The notes under the pieces were generated by a model. It was not told the origin of the DNA. It searched no databases and was given only the letters and a program-made list of their open reading frames with translations. Below are positions 1 to 7,762 of a stretch of 64,000 bases of DNA, in pieces. A program made the position numbers and the translations under genes. The stretch's first letter is position 1. Each line of letters starts with the position of its first letter. The stretch covers positions 76,579-140,578 of the forward strand of contig CADBWR010000005.1 of assembly GCA_902798425.1 (NCBI GenBank), read 5' to 3'. The stretch comes from an uncultured Bacteroidales bacterium (GTDB lineage Bacteria; Bacteroidota; Bacteroidia; Bacteroidales; Bacteroidaceae).

Positions 1-358
1 CTTTACCAAATATCCATCCTGTAAAGTCTTTAACCTCAATGACTATCAGACCGGCATCGGTAGCAACCACGATATCTATCTGTGCAGTCTTATCATTACC
101 AGTATCTACCATTAAATCATGGTAGATGGCCGTTGGTTTGAAACCTGATGCAAGAAGGTTGGAAACCAAGTATCTTTCGCTTGGTGTTCCTCTGTCTGGG
201 GAGGTTATCATCTCATATAGTTCCGGCTTATTCCAGAAGGTATGCCAGGACAGTTCTTGCCCAACCTCTTCACACCTGGCATTGACAGTATAATACCGGT
301 AAATGAATACCAGTATCAGAACCACAATAAACAAGAATAATATGAAATCCGAAATCAT
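1..358 (-). CDS. NERD-domain protein, membrane-anchored, partial (3' end outside window)
   Basis: Translated from ATG at 358 and open to the window edge (119 residues seen). The first ~20 residues form one hydrophobic membrane segment. The following part reads like a NERD (nuclease-related) domain: a conserved region near residues 58-66 and an AQIDIVVAT stretch followed by IVIEVKDFTGWIFG, where the D and the ExK pair are the usual catalytic-fold residues. NERD proteins are nuclease-fold proteins of mostly unknown role, common on plasmids and mobile elements. It lies 9 bases after the GIY-YIG gene on the same strand, so the two are probably co-transcribed. Confidence 0.75.
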   Translation of the reverse strand, partial: MISDFILFLFIVVLILVFIYRYYTVNARCEEVGQELSWHTFWNKPELYEMITSPDRGTPSERYLVSNLLASGFKPTAIYHDLMVDTGNDKTAQIDIVVATDAGLIVIEVKDFTGWIFGK

Positions 359-367
359 ATCCGTCCT

Positions 368-1210
368 TTATAAATCTCGCTTATATTTCCAATAATATCC
401 ATAAGCGGACTTCTGTCTTCCCTTAAGGACATTCCTTACATTATCTGGCCTGACAACTCCGAAATGCTGGGCAATCTCATTGAAAGAGTAGAATGTAAGG
501 GCTACATTTCCTTCTTCGTCAATAGCGCAAATAGCATCCCTATCACGCACTTCTTCCAAAATTGCATCGGAGTTCTCTCTTACGAAATCGGCTATTTCAT
601 TATGAAGGGCTTCGTCTAATCTCCATTCCCATTCCTCAAAGGCTTCTTCCAGATTGAATATGTCCTCGTTGTAATCTTCCGTGTCGAGGGCCTTCAAATC
701 ATCCGGGTTAAAGGAGTCTGGAAGATTCCACATAAGATCTTTTTGAGCGAAATGTTCTTTCAGACAAACCTTTTCCTCTTCAGTCAAAGGGACCTTCGTG
801 TGCCATACTTTCTCGCTGATAGAACTATAAACGGCTAACCTTACCTGACGTAAGCTGTTGTATAGTTCCTGAAACCGTTCCTGCAGGATCCTTTCTGCTC
901 CAGCGCTTTCCGTTCCTCGAAACCTTCTGTTACATCCATATTTGGGATCATAGGCATGACTGTTGATGATATGATATGTTTCCAGTCGGTTTAGTTTTTC
1001 CACAAGGATATCGCTATCAGATTCCTCCACAGTCTCGATAATCTCATACTTGTATTCCAGGAACTTCTGGTATTCCTCCCAGAAGCCACTATTGCATGGT
1101 CCTGTCACAGGATCCAGATGTTCCCTGTGACGCAGTTCCGGATTGCGCCTGGTCTGACCTATATACACCTTACCATTAGGAAAGGTATATTTATATATTA
1201 CGCCCTTCAT
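368..1210 (-). CDS. GIY-YIG nuclease domain protein
   Basis: 280 residues. The N terminus carries the GIY-YIG nuclease core: GVIYKYT at residues 3-9 and KVYIGQT at 14-20, with arginines (R21, R22) after it. The C-terminal ~55 residues (from AICAIDEEGNVALTFYS to YYWKYK) look like the modular DNA-binding repeats found after homing and mobile-element GIY-YIG nucleases: an EIAQHFGV helix-turn-helix-like stretch, then NVRNVLKG. The middle is acidic. It sits between a lipoprotein gene and the NERD gene with 9-base gaps, so it is part of an accessory operon. Its DNA target cannot be read from the sequence. Confidence 0.75.
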   Translation of the reverse strand: MKGVIYKYTFPNGKVYIGQTRRNPELRHREHLDPVTGPCNSGFWEEYQKFLEYKYEIIETVEESDSDILVEKLNRLETYHIINSHAYDPKYGCNRRFRGTESAGAERILQERFQELYNSLRQVRLAVYSSISEKVWHTKVPLTEEEKVCLKEHFAQKDLMWNLPDSFNPDDLKALDTEDYNEDIFNLEEAFEEWEWRLDEALHNEIADFVRENSDAILEEVRDRDAICAIDEEGNVALTFYSFNEIAQHFGVVRPDNVRNVLKGRQKSAYGYYWKYKRDL

Positions 1211-1219
1211 AATAGGATG

Positions 1220-1885
1220 CTATTCGTCTCCGAAAATCTCTTTCAATTCGTCTTCAAACTCATATTTGAGGTCATCGATACCTGCAGACTGAATATCCTT
1301 CATGTCTTCTTCTGTGAAACGATGAGTAATCTCGGTCATATCTTTGTTCAGATAGAACAAAGCACCGCCCATCGTTTTCAATCCGCCTGCCGTTTCAGCC
1401 CGGTAACCGAGGGTAACAGCCCATCCCGTAAAGTCATGCTTGCCATTTTCGAAGCCAAGAATGAGTTGCTTGTTGTCTTTATATAACTGGATAATCTGAT
1501 CTTTGGCAGCAGCAGCTTTCCGTTGAGCTTTTTCCATTTCGACTTTGTATTTCTTATGCTGTTGTGCGGAATGAGCAGACTGATAGCCGTAAGACGGGGC
1601 GTAGATGGTCATAGATGACTCGGCCCTTTCAGCATCCTCCGAATAGTCCTTATATTCGTTGAACAGTTTGGCCACCTTCAGGGCAAACATAATAGCCTCT
1701 GGATTGTGCTGACTGTCACTAAAGCAACTGTCAAGCTGAATCTGAGCAAACTCATAACTCTCGGGCTTTATCAGATTGGCCTTAACTTCTGGCTCAATCA
1801 GTTCACGAGCCTTTTCCTCATTAGTCTTAACAGAGCATGATGCGAGAAGAATAATACATGCAGATAAAAAGAAATATTTCCTCAT
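1220..1885 (-). CDS. Hypothetical lipoprotein
   Basis: 221 residues. It starts with a lipoprotein signal (MRKYFFLSACIILLASC) whose LASC lipobox would place the lipidated cysteine at residue 17. The rest is charged. It has a likely coiled-coil segment around residues 105-135 (many K, E, A) and an acidic C terminus. I do not recognise the family. It lies 23 bases after the toxin gene and 9 bases before the GIY-YIG gene, all on the minus strand, so it is part of the cargo of the mobile element. Confidence 0.7.
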   Translation of the reverse strand: MRKYFFLSACIILLASCSVKTNEEKARELIEPEVKANLIKPESYEFAQIQLDSCFSDSQHNPEAIMFALKVAKLFNEYKDYSEDAERAESSMTIYAPSYGYQSAHSAQQHKKYKVEMEKAQRKAAAAKDQIIQLYKDNKQLILGFENGKHDFTGWAVTLGYRAETAGGLKTMGGALFYLNKDMTEITHRFTEEDMKDIQSAGIDDLKYEFEDELKEIFGDE

Positions 1886-1908
1886 AATTGATAATTTTTA
1901 ATTGTTTA

Positions 1909-2211
1909 TTAAGTATCGAGTCGTTTCAATTCTTTCTCCACTTTTTTAGTGTAGGCCTGTCCTCTTGACACGAGATAGCGGAAATAGACTTCATCATCGA
2001 CAATCTCAACGTGGAAGGTGAAGAATGCACGGTAACCACCGATACGGATGCGGTAAACCGTATGATAGCCGACAAGACGGGTGCAGTCGGTGATATCCTC
2101 TATTCCCTGAGCGGCCTTGACTTCCTTGATGACATCAAGAACACTGTCAAGCTGCTTGCCGGACAATTTGTCAACGGCCTTTTCAAAGCTCTTTGAATAT
2201 TTGACCTTCAT
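1909..2211 (-). CDS. RelE/ParE-family toxin
   Basis: 100 residues, the usual size of RelE/ParE toxins. The family pattern is visible: an N-terminal KSFEKAVDKL helix, a central TRLVGYHTVYRIRIGGYRAFF strand region (the typical YRIR-x-GxYR core), and a basic C terminus. Such toxins cleave mRNA at the ribosome or poison gyrase; which one cannot be told here. The start ATG overlaps the stop codon of the upstream antitoxin gene by four bases (ATGA at 2208-2211), the typical translational coupling of antitoxin-toxin operons. Confidence 0.88.
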   Translation of the reverse strand: MKVKYSKSFEKAVDKLSGKQLDSVLDVIKEVKAAQGIEDITDCTRLVGYHTVYRIRIGGYRAFFTFHVEIVDDEVYFRYLVSRGQAYTKKVEKELKRLDT

Positions 2212-2477
2212 AGACCATATTTCTTCTCAAAGGCTACTTGTTCTTCGTCACTGAGCATTTCCTGACCTTCTGGATCTGTCTGCTGCAGATACCTGAAAAT
2301 AGCAGCATCATCGTATGACTCGACCAGTTCATCAAGGCTGCTCTCAATGAAGTGCTTTAGGTTCGTTCCACGACTGGCTGCAATAACGGACAGACCACGA
2401 AATGTGTCTGGCTTGATGTCAATGACTTTACGGCGCATGGCCGGTTTGGATGTTGTCTTTCTTACTGTTGCTTCCAT
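2208..2477 (-). CDS. Antitoxin partner of the RelE/ParE toxin
   Basis: 89 residues from ATG at 2477. A longer reading upstream would begin inside the promoter, so 2477 is preferred: a clear promoter lies at 2497-2528 and predicts a leader of about 13 bases. The first half (residues ~15-50: RRKVIDIKPDTFRGLSVIAASRGTN..) resembles a ribbon-helix-helix DNA-binding domain. The acidic second half would wrap the toxin. Expected role: neutralise the toxin and repress the operon. Stop codon and toxin start overlap. Confidence 0.85.
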   Translation of the reverse strand: MEATVRKTTSKPAMRRKVIDIKPDTFRGLSVIAASRGTNLKHFIESSLDELVESYDDAAIFRYLQQTDPEGQEMLSDEEQVAFEKKYGL

Positions 2478-2496
2478 AATTCTCTGAATTTTGGGG

Positions 2497-2528
2497 CAAA
2501 TATACAAAATATATATGATATATACAAA
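2497..2528 (-). promoter_or_regulatory. Toxin-antitoxin operon promoter with AT palindrome
   Basis: On the minus strand there is TTTG at 2528-2525, a 20-base spacer and TATATTTG at 2504-2497, a full match to the Bacteroidetes promoter form. The spacer holds an alternating AT stretch (ATATATATGATATATAC region) that is nearly palindromic and could be the antitoxin operator. Confidence 0.75.
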
Positions 2529-2589
2529 CTTTACTGCAACTATTTTAAGTTGAAAAGAAAATTCCCCTCCAACTCGTGAAGGGGAACTG

Positions 2590-2700
2590 CCGGTTCCATG
2601 CTACTTTTGGTCGGCTTCTCCGAACAACGAGAACAATAGTGAAAACCTGAACTTCAATTCGAGCAACTGGAACTGGAACAACAACAAACGCACTATCTAT
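2590..2700 (+). other. Adenine-rich DGR template/variable-repeat-like segment
   Basis: Read on the plus strand in the frame with TGG at 2608-2610, this stretch gives FWSASPNNENNSENLNF followed by NSSNWNWNNNKR. It is packed with AAC/AAT codons. This is the look of the C-terminal lectin-fold end of a diversity-generating retroelement target or its template repeat. It is not part of a complete gene: a TGA lies in frame near 2552 and there is no start. A 7-bp stem (2562-2568 with 2580-2586) lies just before it. Its 3' part runs into the end of the convergent gene at 2693. No reverse transcriptase or Avd gene is seen in the window. Confidence 0.5.
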
Positions 2701-3010
2701 TTAAACGGTGTCGCATGGCTGAATCGACGCGCTCGACGGCAACAGCCTTAGAGTCTGTGCGGACATTATACGCATGAACCATGCGAAAAACGTTCATGGC
2801 AAAAATGAATATCGAAACACCAAAAACCAAGGCAAGGAAGGCCACCTTATGGGCTGTGGCATGACGATGGATAAATTCTCCGAGGGTAGCCAAACCCATG
2901 ATACGGGCAAATTTTTCACCCGCTGCTTTACAACGCTCATGGTGCTCTTTGTATCGAGGGTCATCCTTATCGGGAACAGGTTCACCTATAATCAACTTTT
3001 TCCAACTCAT
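2693..3010 (-). CDS. Small single-pass membrane protein, probable conjugation accessory
   Basis: 105 residues with one strong membrane helix at about residues 54-76 (KVAFLALVFGVSIFIFAMNVF) and charged flanks. It starts 25 bases after the TraJ-like gene ends, on the same strand. In Bacteroidetes conjugation operons a small membrane protein (TraL/DUF3989 type) follows TraJ and TraK. Size and position would fit, but I cannot claim sequence homology, and no TraK homologue lies between them. Its last codons overlap the adenine-rich segment on the other strand. Confidence 0.65.
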   Translation of the reverse strand: MSWKKLIIGEPVPDKDDPRYKEHHERCKAAGEKFARIMGLATLGEFIHRHATAHKVAFLALVFGVSIFIFAMNVFRMVHAYNVRTDSKAVAVERVDSAMRHRLNR

Positions 3011-3035
3011 AAATTTATGATATTAAATTCAATTA

Positions 3036-4148
3036 CTAAATCTTAAGCTTCCTTCCCATGCCTTCGGCAACACCCTCGCCGAAACTACGAGCAGAATAGG
3101 CAGTGTCACCTTCAGGAATCATCCATGCAGCCAAATCAGAAACAAGGTTCAGACACTTCAGGGAAACAACGCTGGCTGCTAACAGGTAGCCGCCAGTAAT
3201 GAAGGCGGTATGCAGATAACCGGTGAAGGTCTCTGGACTGGCCAGCAAGGCTGATAGCTCTTCATACTGGATGCTGATGACGATGTCGAACAACAGCAAT
3301 ACATAGAAGCCGACGAAGTATAACATGGCTCCATAGAAATGCACAGTCAGATATCGAGTTATCCATTTTGCCCATGCTCCCTCCCACTTCGGCAGTAAGG
3401 AGAAAGCCCACATAATGGGACCGAAAATAGTCAGCATACCCAACATAATCTGCTGGATGTAGATGGTGGCCCACCAGCCGACACGGAAAGTCACAAGGGC
3501 AATGAACATTACCAGCTTGTCGATCATGATGGTGATACCAGCAAAAGTGCTGATATCATTGAGTTTGGCAGACTGCTTGGACTCCTTCGAGACTTCCTCG
3601 GCATTGACGGCATCACCGACAGTAGTCTGTGTACCTTCGCTGTTGATGTTCTTAAAAGCCGCTTTCAGATCGCCATTGGCATCAAAGAAGGTTGTGTCAC
3701 GCTTGGCTATCAACGGCTTCAAATCCTCGAACTTCTCCTGAACCTGCATAGCTTCGGCTTCATACAGGTCATGGGTATAGCTACCGATGCAGTTAGGAAT
3801 ATATGCCAGGCAGTCGAGAACACCACCATCGGCATACCAGAAGAACATCACAAAAGCAACGCCAAGAACTCTCAGAATCTTCAAAGGGTCGAAAGACTCT
3901 CCCTTGACCATCATCTTATAAGCCTGACCGGCAGCCATAATGATGGCAAACAAAGCACCCAAGGCCATACACATCTGGAGAATCCACCAGAAAGGACCTT
4001 GCTCACCAATAAACGTCTCATCGGTCAGAAACTCATTGGTCTGGAAGATGACATCGTCAATCTGTTCCTCGAACAACTCCACGCCAATACTGTTGACAAA
4101 GCTTTCCGCACCTTCTGCAGCAAGAAATAAACTACTTATCAACCCCAT
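3036..4148 (-). CDS. TraJ-like conjugative transfer membrane protein
   Basis: 370 residues. Several membrane helices: about 55-75, 90-106, 205-225, 230-260, 275-300 and 318-340. The segment FGPIMWAFSLLPKWEGAWAKWITRYLTV is characteristic of Bacteroidetes TraJ, the VirB6/TrbL-like inner-membrane channel component of the type IV secretion apparatus. A soluble acidic domain lies between residues ~115 and 200. It follows the secreted TraI-like gene with a 13-base gap, matching traI-traJ order in Bacteroides conjugative transposons. No coupling protein, relaxase or TraG ATPase is in view; these may lie to the left. Confidence 0.75.
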   Translation of the reverse strand: MGLISSLFLAAEGAESFVNSIGVELFEEQIDDVIFQTNEFLTDETFIGEQGPFWWILQMCMALGALFAIIMAAGQAYKMMVKGESFDPLKILRVLGVAFVMFFWYADGGVLDCLAYIPNCIGSYTHDLYEAEAMQVQEKFEDLKPLIAKRDTTFFDANGDLKAAFKNINSEGTQTTVGDAVNAEEVSKESKQSAKLNDISTFAGITIMIDKLVMFIALVTFRVGWWATIYIQQIMLGMLTIFGPIMWAFSLLPKWEGAWAKWITRYLTVHFYGAMLYFVGFYVLLLFDIVISIQYEELSALLASPETFTGYLHTAFITGGYLLAASVVSLKCLNLVSDLAAWMIPEGDTAYSARSFGEGVAEGMGRKLKI

Positions 4149-4161
4149 ATATTATATATTT

Positions 4162-4890
4162 TTATTCTCCTATTCCATGAACACTGCCATTGGAGCCAGT
4201 CACCATGGACTTCTTCCAACGGGCGAAAGCCGACTTGACGGCATTCTTCGTATTGGCCTTGACAACAGGACTGCCCTCGGCCATGTCTTGGGTGGCTTTC
4301 AGACCTTGCCATTTGCATAACATCATGACAAGCTCATTATTGCGCTTAACCAGATCCTTGTAGATTAGCTGGTAAGCAGCCATACGCTTCATATTGGGAA
4401 GATAGGCATCACGGATAGCATTGACCGACTGTGACAGACAGTTATAGATCTCTTCCCAATAGCGCTTGTCGGCATAAGATCCACCTTTGGTGATAATTAG
4501 TCCGATATTCTTTTTGAATGCCTCCTGTTTTTTCGTGATCTTATCCTTCTCACTCAGCCAAGCGGCATCGAGGATACCACCCGTACGGTCGGCAATATTC
4601 ATAGCCTCTATCTTCGCGCGTCTGGTCAGTGAGGAGTCTATCTGCTCAGCATACCCTAACTCCTGATGGATGCTGTTATACATCCACCAACGGGCGGCAA
4701 GCTTGTTCTCTTTCTTGGCCCAGCTGGAATAATCTTTATGAAACCATTCATAATAAAAATCTGGAGACAGAGAACCAATACCTTCCTCGGCAACGGTATA
4801 TTGTCGCATAACAGCCCCGTCATGGTTGTATGTTTGTGCACCTATGGAGGTGCTGCAAAACAGAATCACAAAAACAATCTTTATTCTCAT
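4162..4890 (-). CDS. Secreted TraI-position protein of conjugation operon
   Basis: 242 residues with a cleavable signal peptide (MRIKIVFVILFCSTSIGAQ). The mature protein is helical and charged, without an enzyme motif I recognise. Proteins of this size and with a signal peptide stand directly before traJ in Bacteroidetes conjugative elements (TraI, DUF4141/DUF5045-like), so it is probably a periplasmic part of the transfer machine. The promoter is at 4919-4926. A sequence element shared with the DUF3853 gene lies 78 bases before the start codon. Confidence 0.65.
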   Translation of the reverse strand: MRIKIVFVILFCSTSIGAQTYNHDGAVMRQYTVAEEGIGSLSPDFYYEWFHKDYSSWAKKENKLAARWWMYNSIHQELGYAEQIDSSLTRRAKIEAMNIADRTGGILDAAWLSEKDKITKKQEAFKKNIGLIITKGGSYADKRYWEEIYNCLSQSVNAIRDAYLPNMKRMAAYQLIYKDLVKRNNELVMMLCKWQGLKATQDMAEGSPVVKANTKNAVKSAFARWKKSMVTGSNGSVHGIGE

Positions 4891-4918
4891 ATCGTTGCTA
4901 ATTTGTTGTTGTTTGGCA

Positions 4919-4926
4919 CAAAGTTA
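4919..4926 (-). promoter_or_regulatory. -7 box of the tra-like operon
   Basis: TAACTTTG on the minus strand, 29 bases before the start codon at 4890. A conserved upstream element lies at 4957-4991. Confidence 0.5.
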
Positions 4927-4956
4927 CATCATAATAAACAAACACGCGAAAATACG

Positions 4957-4991
4957 AGTTTCAAAGTCTTGAATTAACTATTTTAAGACCA
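4957..4991 (-). promoter_or_regulatory. Shared upstream element, copy 1
   Basis: A core of 22 identical bases at 4968-4989, beginning CTTGAATTAACTATTTTAAG on the plus strand, recurs at 9338-9359. In both places it lies 78 bases from the start codon of the downstream minus-strand gene and 42 bases from its -7 box. It contains a short inverted repeat (GTCTT...AAGAC in this copy). It is probably a binding site for a regulator of the element. Confidence 0.6.
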
Positions 4992-5135
4992 ATTTGAACA
5001 AAAAGAGCCACTTCCCATCATGGAAAGCAGCTCACGCCTGTGAAACTTACAAGGTGTTTTATATAATTAAATTATACATCTTAGGACATGCTGGATTATC
5101 GTTTTTACAAGCATAATTATAATACTTTGTTTTTT

Positions 5136-5462
5136 TTATAATACACTGTCGATGTCCTTCTTCTTTGTCTTGATAATGATCTTCTTTCCCCGTTTGGACT
5201 CATAGCTGGCGATAGTATTGCTGAAGGACTTCTCAATAACTTCACGAATACTAAAGTCTTCTTCACGGGCAATGAATCTGATCTTCTGAACAAGTTCTTC
5301 AGAACAGATAACGGTAAAGCGCACCCAGCTGCCGTCCAGATGGCCTGTGCCGGTTGCCTGGGAAACGTTTTGGTTATTTACATTGTTTCCTGTCTTCTCA
5401 ATGAAGGCTGTCTGTAAGTCAACGTCGTTAGCTGAGTTGACAAATCTTTTCTTTGTGGCCAT
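5136..5462 (-). CDS. Small DNA-binding partner of ParA
   Basis: 108 residues from ATG at 5462; a TTG two codons upstream is less likely. The basic N terminus is followed by a low-complexity N/Q segment and a domain (SWVRFTVICSEELVQKIRFIAREEDFSIREVIEKSF) that reads as a ribbon-helix-helix or DUF3408-type fold. The C terminus is lysine-rich. It starts 12 bases after the ParA gene, the usual place of the centromere-binding partner in Bacteroidetes mobile elements. Function in partition or in transfer control is inferred from position. Confidence 0.65.
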   Translation of the reverse strand: MATKKRFVNSANDVDLQTAFIEKTGNNVNNQNVSQATGTGHLDGSWVRFTVICSEELVQKIRFIAREEDFSIREVIEKSFSNTIASYESKRGKKIIIKTKKKDIDSVL

Positions 5463-5474
5463 ATTCAATTACAA

Positions 5475-6143
5475 TTAACGTTTAAAAATTTTCCAGATAG
5501 GCAAGGCAATAGGACGAAAAGCACCAGTAACATGCCTACGCTTATCCCAATCTAACAATTCAAGAGTAGAGTAACCATTGAGATGAGTTGTGAGCTTGAT
5601 GTCTGGTGTTATTGTACCCAACTTGCTAAGCGTGGCTTCTGCATCCTCACGGGCTTTTCTTACCTCACCTCGCTTCTCATAGATAGGAGAAACCTTATTA
5701 GGGACAAAGTACATTTTTGCAGAAAAATGCTCTTTGAACAGTTCAGCGAACATGATAGTTGCATCTACACTGTCAGCGTTCAGCTCGAACGGTATAACGG
5801 CGTAATCTGCCTCTTGATAAATGATGCTGAGCGCAGGGTCGTTTATGTTTCCTGGACAGTCTATGAGAAAGCAGCAGGGGATGGTTGAAATCGTATTCAT
5901 AATCGACTTCACCATATTGATGTCTGTCGTATTCAGAAAATCAACACTGTAGGGTACCCATTCATTTGGATGGGCTTTAAGTTCACGCTGACGGTGTCTT
6001 GATAGTGACTGCTGGATGTCGGCATCAATGACCTTTACTGGAATGCCTTTTTCCACAAAATACAAAGCTTGTGTGGCACAGAGCTGAGTCTTGCCCACAC
6101 CTCCCTTTTCTGAGCAGGTAATAACTTTAACACTTCGTTTCAT
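5475..6143 (-). CDS. ParA-family partition ATPase
   Basis: 222 residues. It has the deviant Walker A motif KGGVGKTQ at residues 13-20, VIDADIQQS (Walker A') near residue 40 and FLIDCPG (Walker B) near residue 92. This is a compact ParA/MinD-type ATPase without an N-terminal DNA-binding domain, as found on plasmids and conjugative transposons (TraA-like). It works with a small DNA-binding partner to segregate or position the element; the gene that follows is the likely partner. A hairpin at 6202-6236 separates it from dnaB. Confidence 0.88.
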   Translation of the reverse strand: MKRSVKVITCSEKGGVGKTQLCATQALYFVEKGIPVKVIDADIQQSLSRHRQRELKAHPNEWVPYSVDFLNTTDINMVKSIMNTISTIPCCFLIDCPGNINDPALSIIYQEADYAVIPFELNADSVDATIMFAELFKEHFSAKMYFVPNKVSPIYEKRGEVRKAREDAEATLSKLGTITPDIKLTTHLNGYSTLELLDWDKRRHVTGAFRPIALPIWKIFKR

Positions 6144-6201
6144 AATGTTCTATGTTTACTTGTTGTTATGTAATAATGTACACATTATATATAATAAGAT
6201 G

Positions 6202-6236
6202 CTCTCATGCCCACATCCTCAGATGTGAGATGAGAG
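6202..6236 (-). terminator. Hairpin between dnaB and parA
   Basis: An imperfect ~15-bp stem (CTCTCATctCACATC with GATGTGgGcATGAGAG, minus strand) around a 4-base loop. No long T run follows, so it may be a processing or attenuation structure and not a strong terminator. Confidence 0.45.
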
Positions 6237-6245
6237 TGTTATTGC

Positions 6246-7742
6246 TTAGAAGGGTGTCGGTTCACCTTCCTGATAGATGGTCTCATTGTCAGCAGGTTCT
6301 GCAGCAGGCTCCTGTGTTAACCGCTTGGGATGATTAAGATTGTTTTGTTCTGGATCCTCGAAGCGAGTAAACTCACCGCGAAAAGTCAACAACATGTCGC
6401 CTGTAGCACCCATACGCTGCTTAGCAATGATAATCTGCGCCATGCCGTGCAAGTCATTACCTATATCGTCCTGATATATGTGATAGTATTCAGGTCGATG
6501 CACAAACAGAACTAAATCTGCATCCTGTTCGATGGCTCCAGATTCCCGTAAGTCAGATAGTTGCGGACGCTTCCCTTCAAGGCCATCGCGGCTCTCGACT
6601 CCACGATTCAACTGACTCAGTGCTACAACGGGAAGATTCAATTCTTTGGCTAAACCTTTTAGCGAACGACTGATGATTGACACCTCTTCCTGACGTGATG
6701 AGGGATGTATGCCGTTGGCATTCATCAGCTGCAAATAATCGACAAAGATAATCTTAACTCCATGTTCACGCACCAATCTTCTGGCCTTGGTCCTCAGTTC
6801 CATAAGAGACAATCCAGGTGTGTCGTCAATATAAATGGGCGAATCTAAAAGAAGTGGAAGACTTTTGTCGTAATGTTCAAAGTCCGATGGCGACAGTTGT
6901 CCACCTACAATTTGAGAAAGCGTGATATTTGTTACATTTGATATGAGACGTTGGGCCAGCTGAACACGAGACATTTCAAGCGAGAAAAAAGCTGAGGGAA
7001 TGTTTCTGTCAACGGCCATATTTTTGAGAAGAGAAAGTGCAAAGGCTGTTTTACCCATTGAGGGACGACCAGCAATTATAATGAAATCGGATTCCTTCAA
7101 CCCATTAGTTATTTCGTCCAAACGCAAATACCCTGTCGATATTCCTGTCAGTTCCCCTTTATTCGAATAAGCCTTCATTAACTTGGCTTCGGCTTCTTTT
7201 ACGGCAACCATGACACCAACATAATCTTGTTTAATGTCACGCTTTGCGAGTTCGTAAACCGAAGCCTCTACATACTCCATTAAATCGTCAGAATCGGTAG
7301 TCTTGTCGAAAGCCTGAGTCTGCACATTACTGCTAAACGAGATAAGTTGGCGTAAAAGATACTTCTGCGCAATGATTCGCGCATGATACTCGATATTGGC
7401 TGACGAAGCCACTCGCGACGACAACTCCGTCACATAGCCTGGACCACCGACAGCTTCCAAATCGCCTTGCTTACCCAGCTGCTCTGTAACAGTCCATACG
7501 TCGACAGGCAACTCGTGCATCGACAGTTCCATAATGGCACGATACACTTTCTGGTTGCGAGGCTCATAGAAGCTTTCGGGTATGAGAAGACTTCCAACGT
7601 TCAAAATTGCATCTTTGTCAATCATAAGTGCTCCCAATACGGCACTTTCTATCTCCGGAGCCTGCGGCTGCACATGTGCATAGTTCGGGTCGATAGAATG
7701 CTGTTTACCTGTGTTTCGGTTGTTTTTCTTGTTGTATGTCAT
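6246..7742 (-). CDS. dnaB: Replicative DNA helicase DnaB (element-encoded)
   Basis: 498 residues, full length for DnaB. The N-terminal domain spans about residues 28-130 (ESAVLGALMID.., then ..VYRAIMEL). The RecA-like motor follows, with Walker A AGRPSMGKT at about residues 224-232, Walker B IIFVDYLQLM, and the LSQLNRGVESR and DLRESGAIEQDADLV segments. It unwinds DNA at the fork as a hexamer. A DnaB beside a Rep_3 initiator and ParA points to an element that encodes its own replisome loading; the chromosomal dnaB is expected elsewhere. Confidence in the family is very high; element ownership is inferred. Confidence 0.95.
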   Translation of the reverse strand: MTYNKKNNRNTGKQHSIDPNYAHVQPQAPEIESAVLGALMIDKDAILNVGSLLIPESFYEPRNQKVYRAIMELSMHELPVDVWTVTEQLGKQGDLEAVGGPGYVTELSSRVASSANIEYHARIIAQKYLLRQLISFSSNVQTQAFDKTTDSDDLMEYVEASVYELAKRDIKQDYVGVMVAVKEAEAKLMKAYSNKGELTGISTGYLRLDEITNGLKESDFIIIAGRPSMGKTAFALSLLKNMAVDRNIPSAFFSLEMSRVQLAQRLISNVTNITLSQIVGGQLSPSDFEHYDKSLPLLLDSPIYIDDTPGLSLMELRTKARRLVREHGVKIIFVDYLQLMNANGIHPSSRQEEVSIISRSLKGLAKELNLPVVALSQLNRGVESRDGLEGKRPQLSDLRESGAIEQDADLVLFVHRPEYYHIYQDDIGNDLHGMAQIIIAKQRMGATGDMLLTFRGEFTRFEDPEQNNLNHPKRLTQEPAAEPADNETIYQEGEPTPF

Positions 7743-7762
7743 GTTCTATAATTACATAATAG

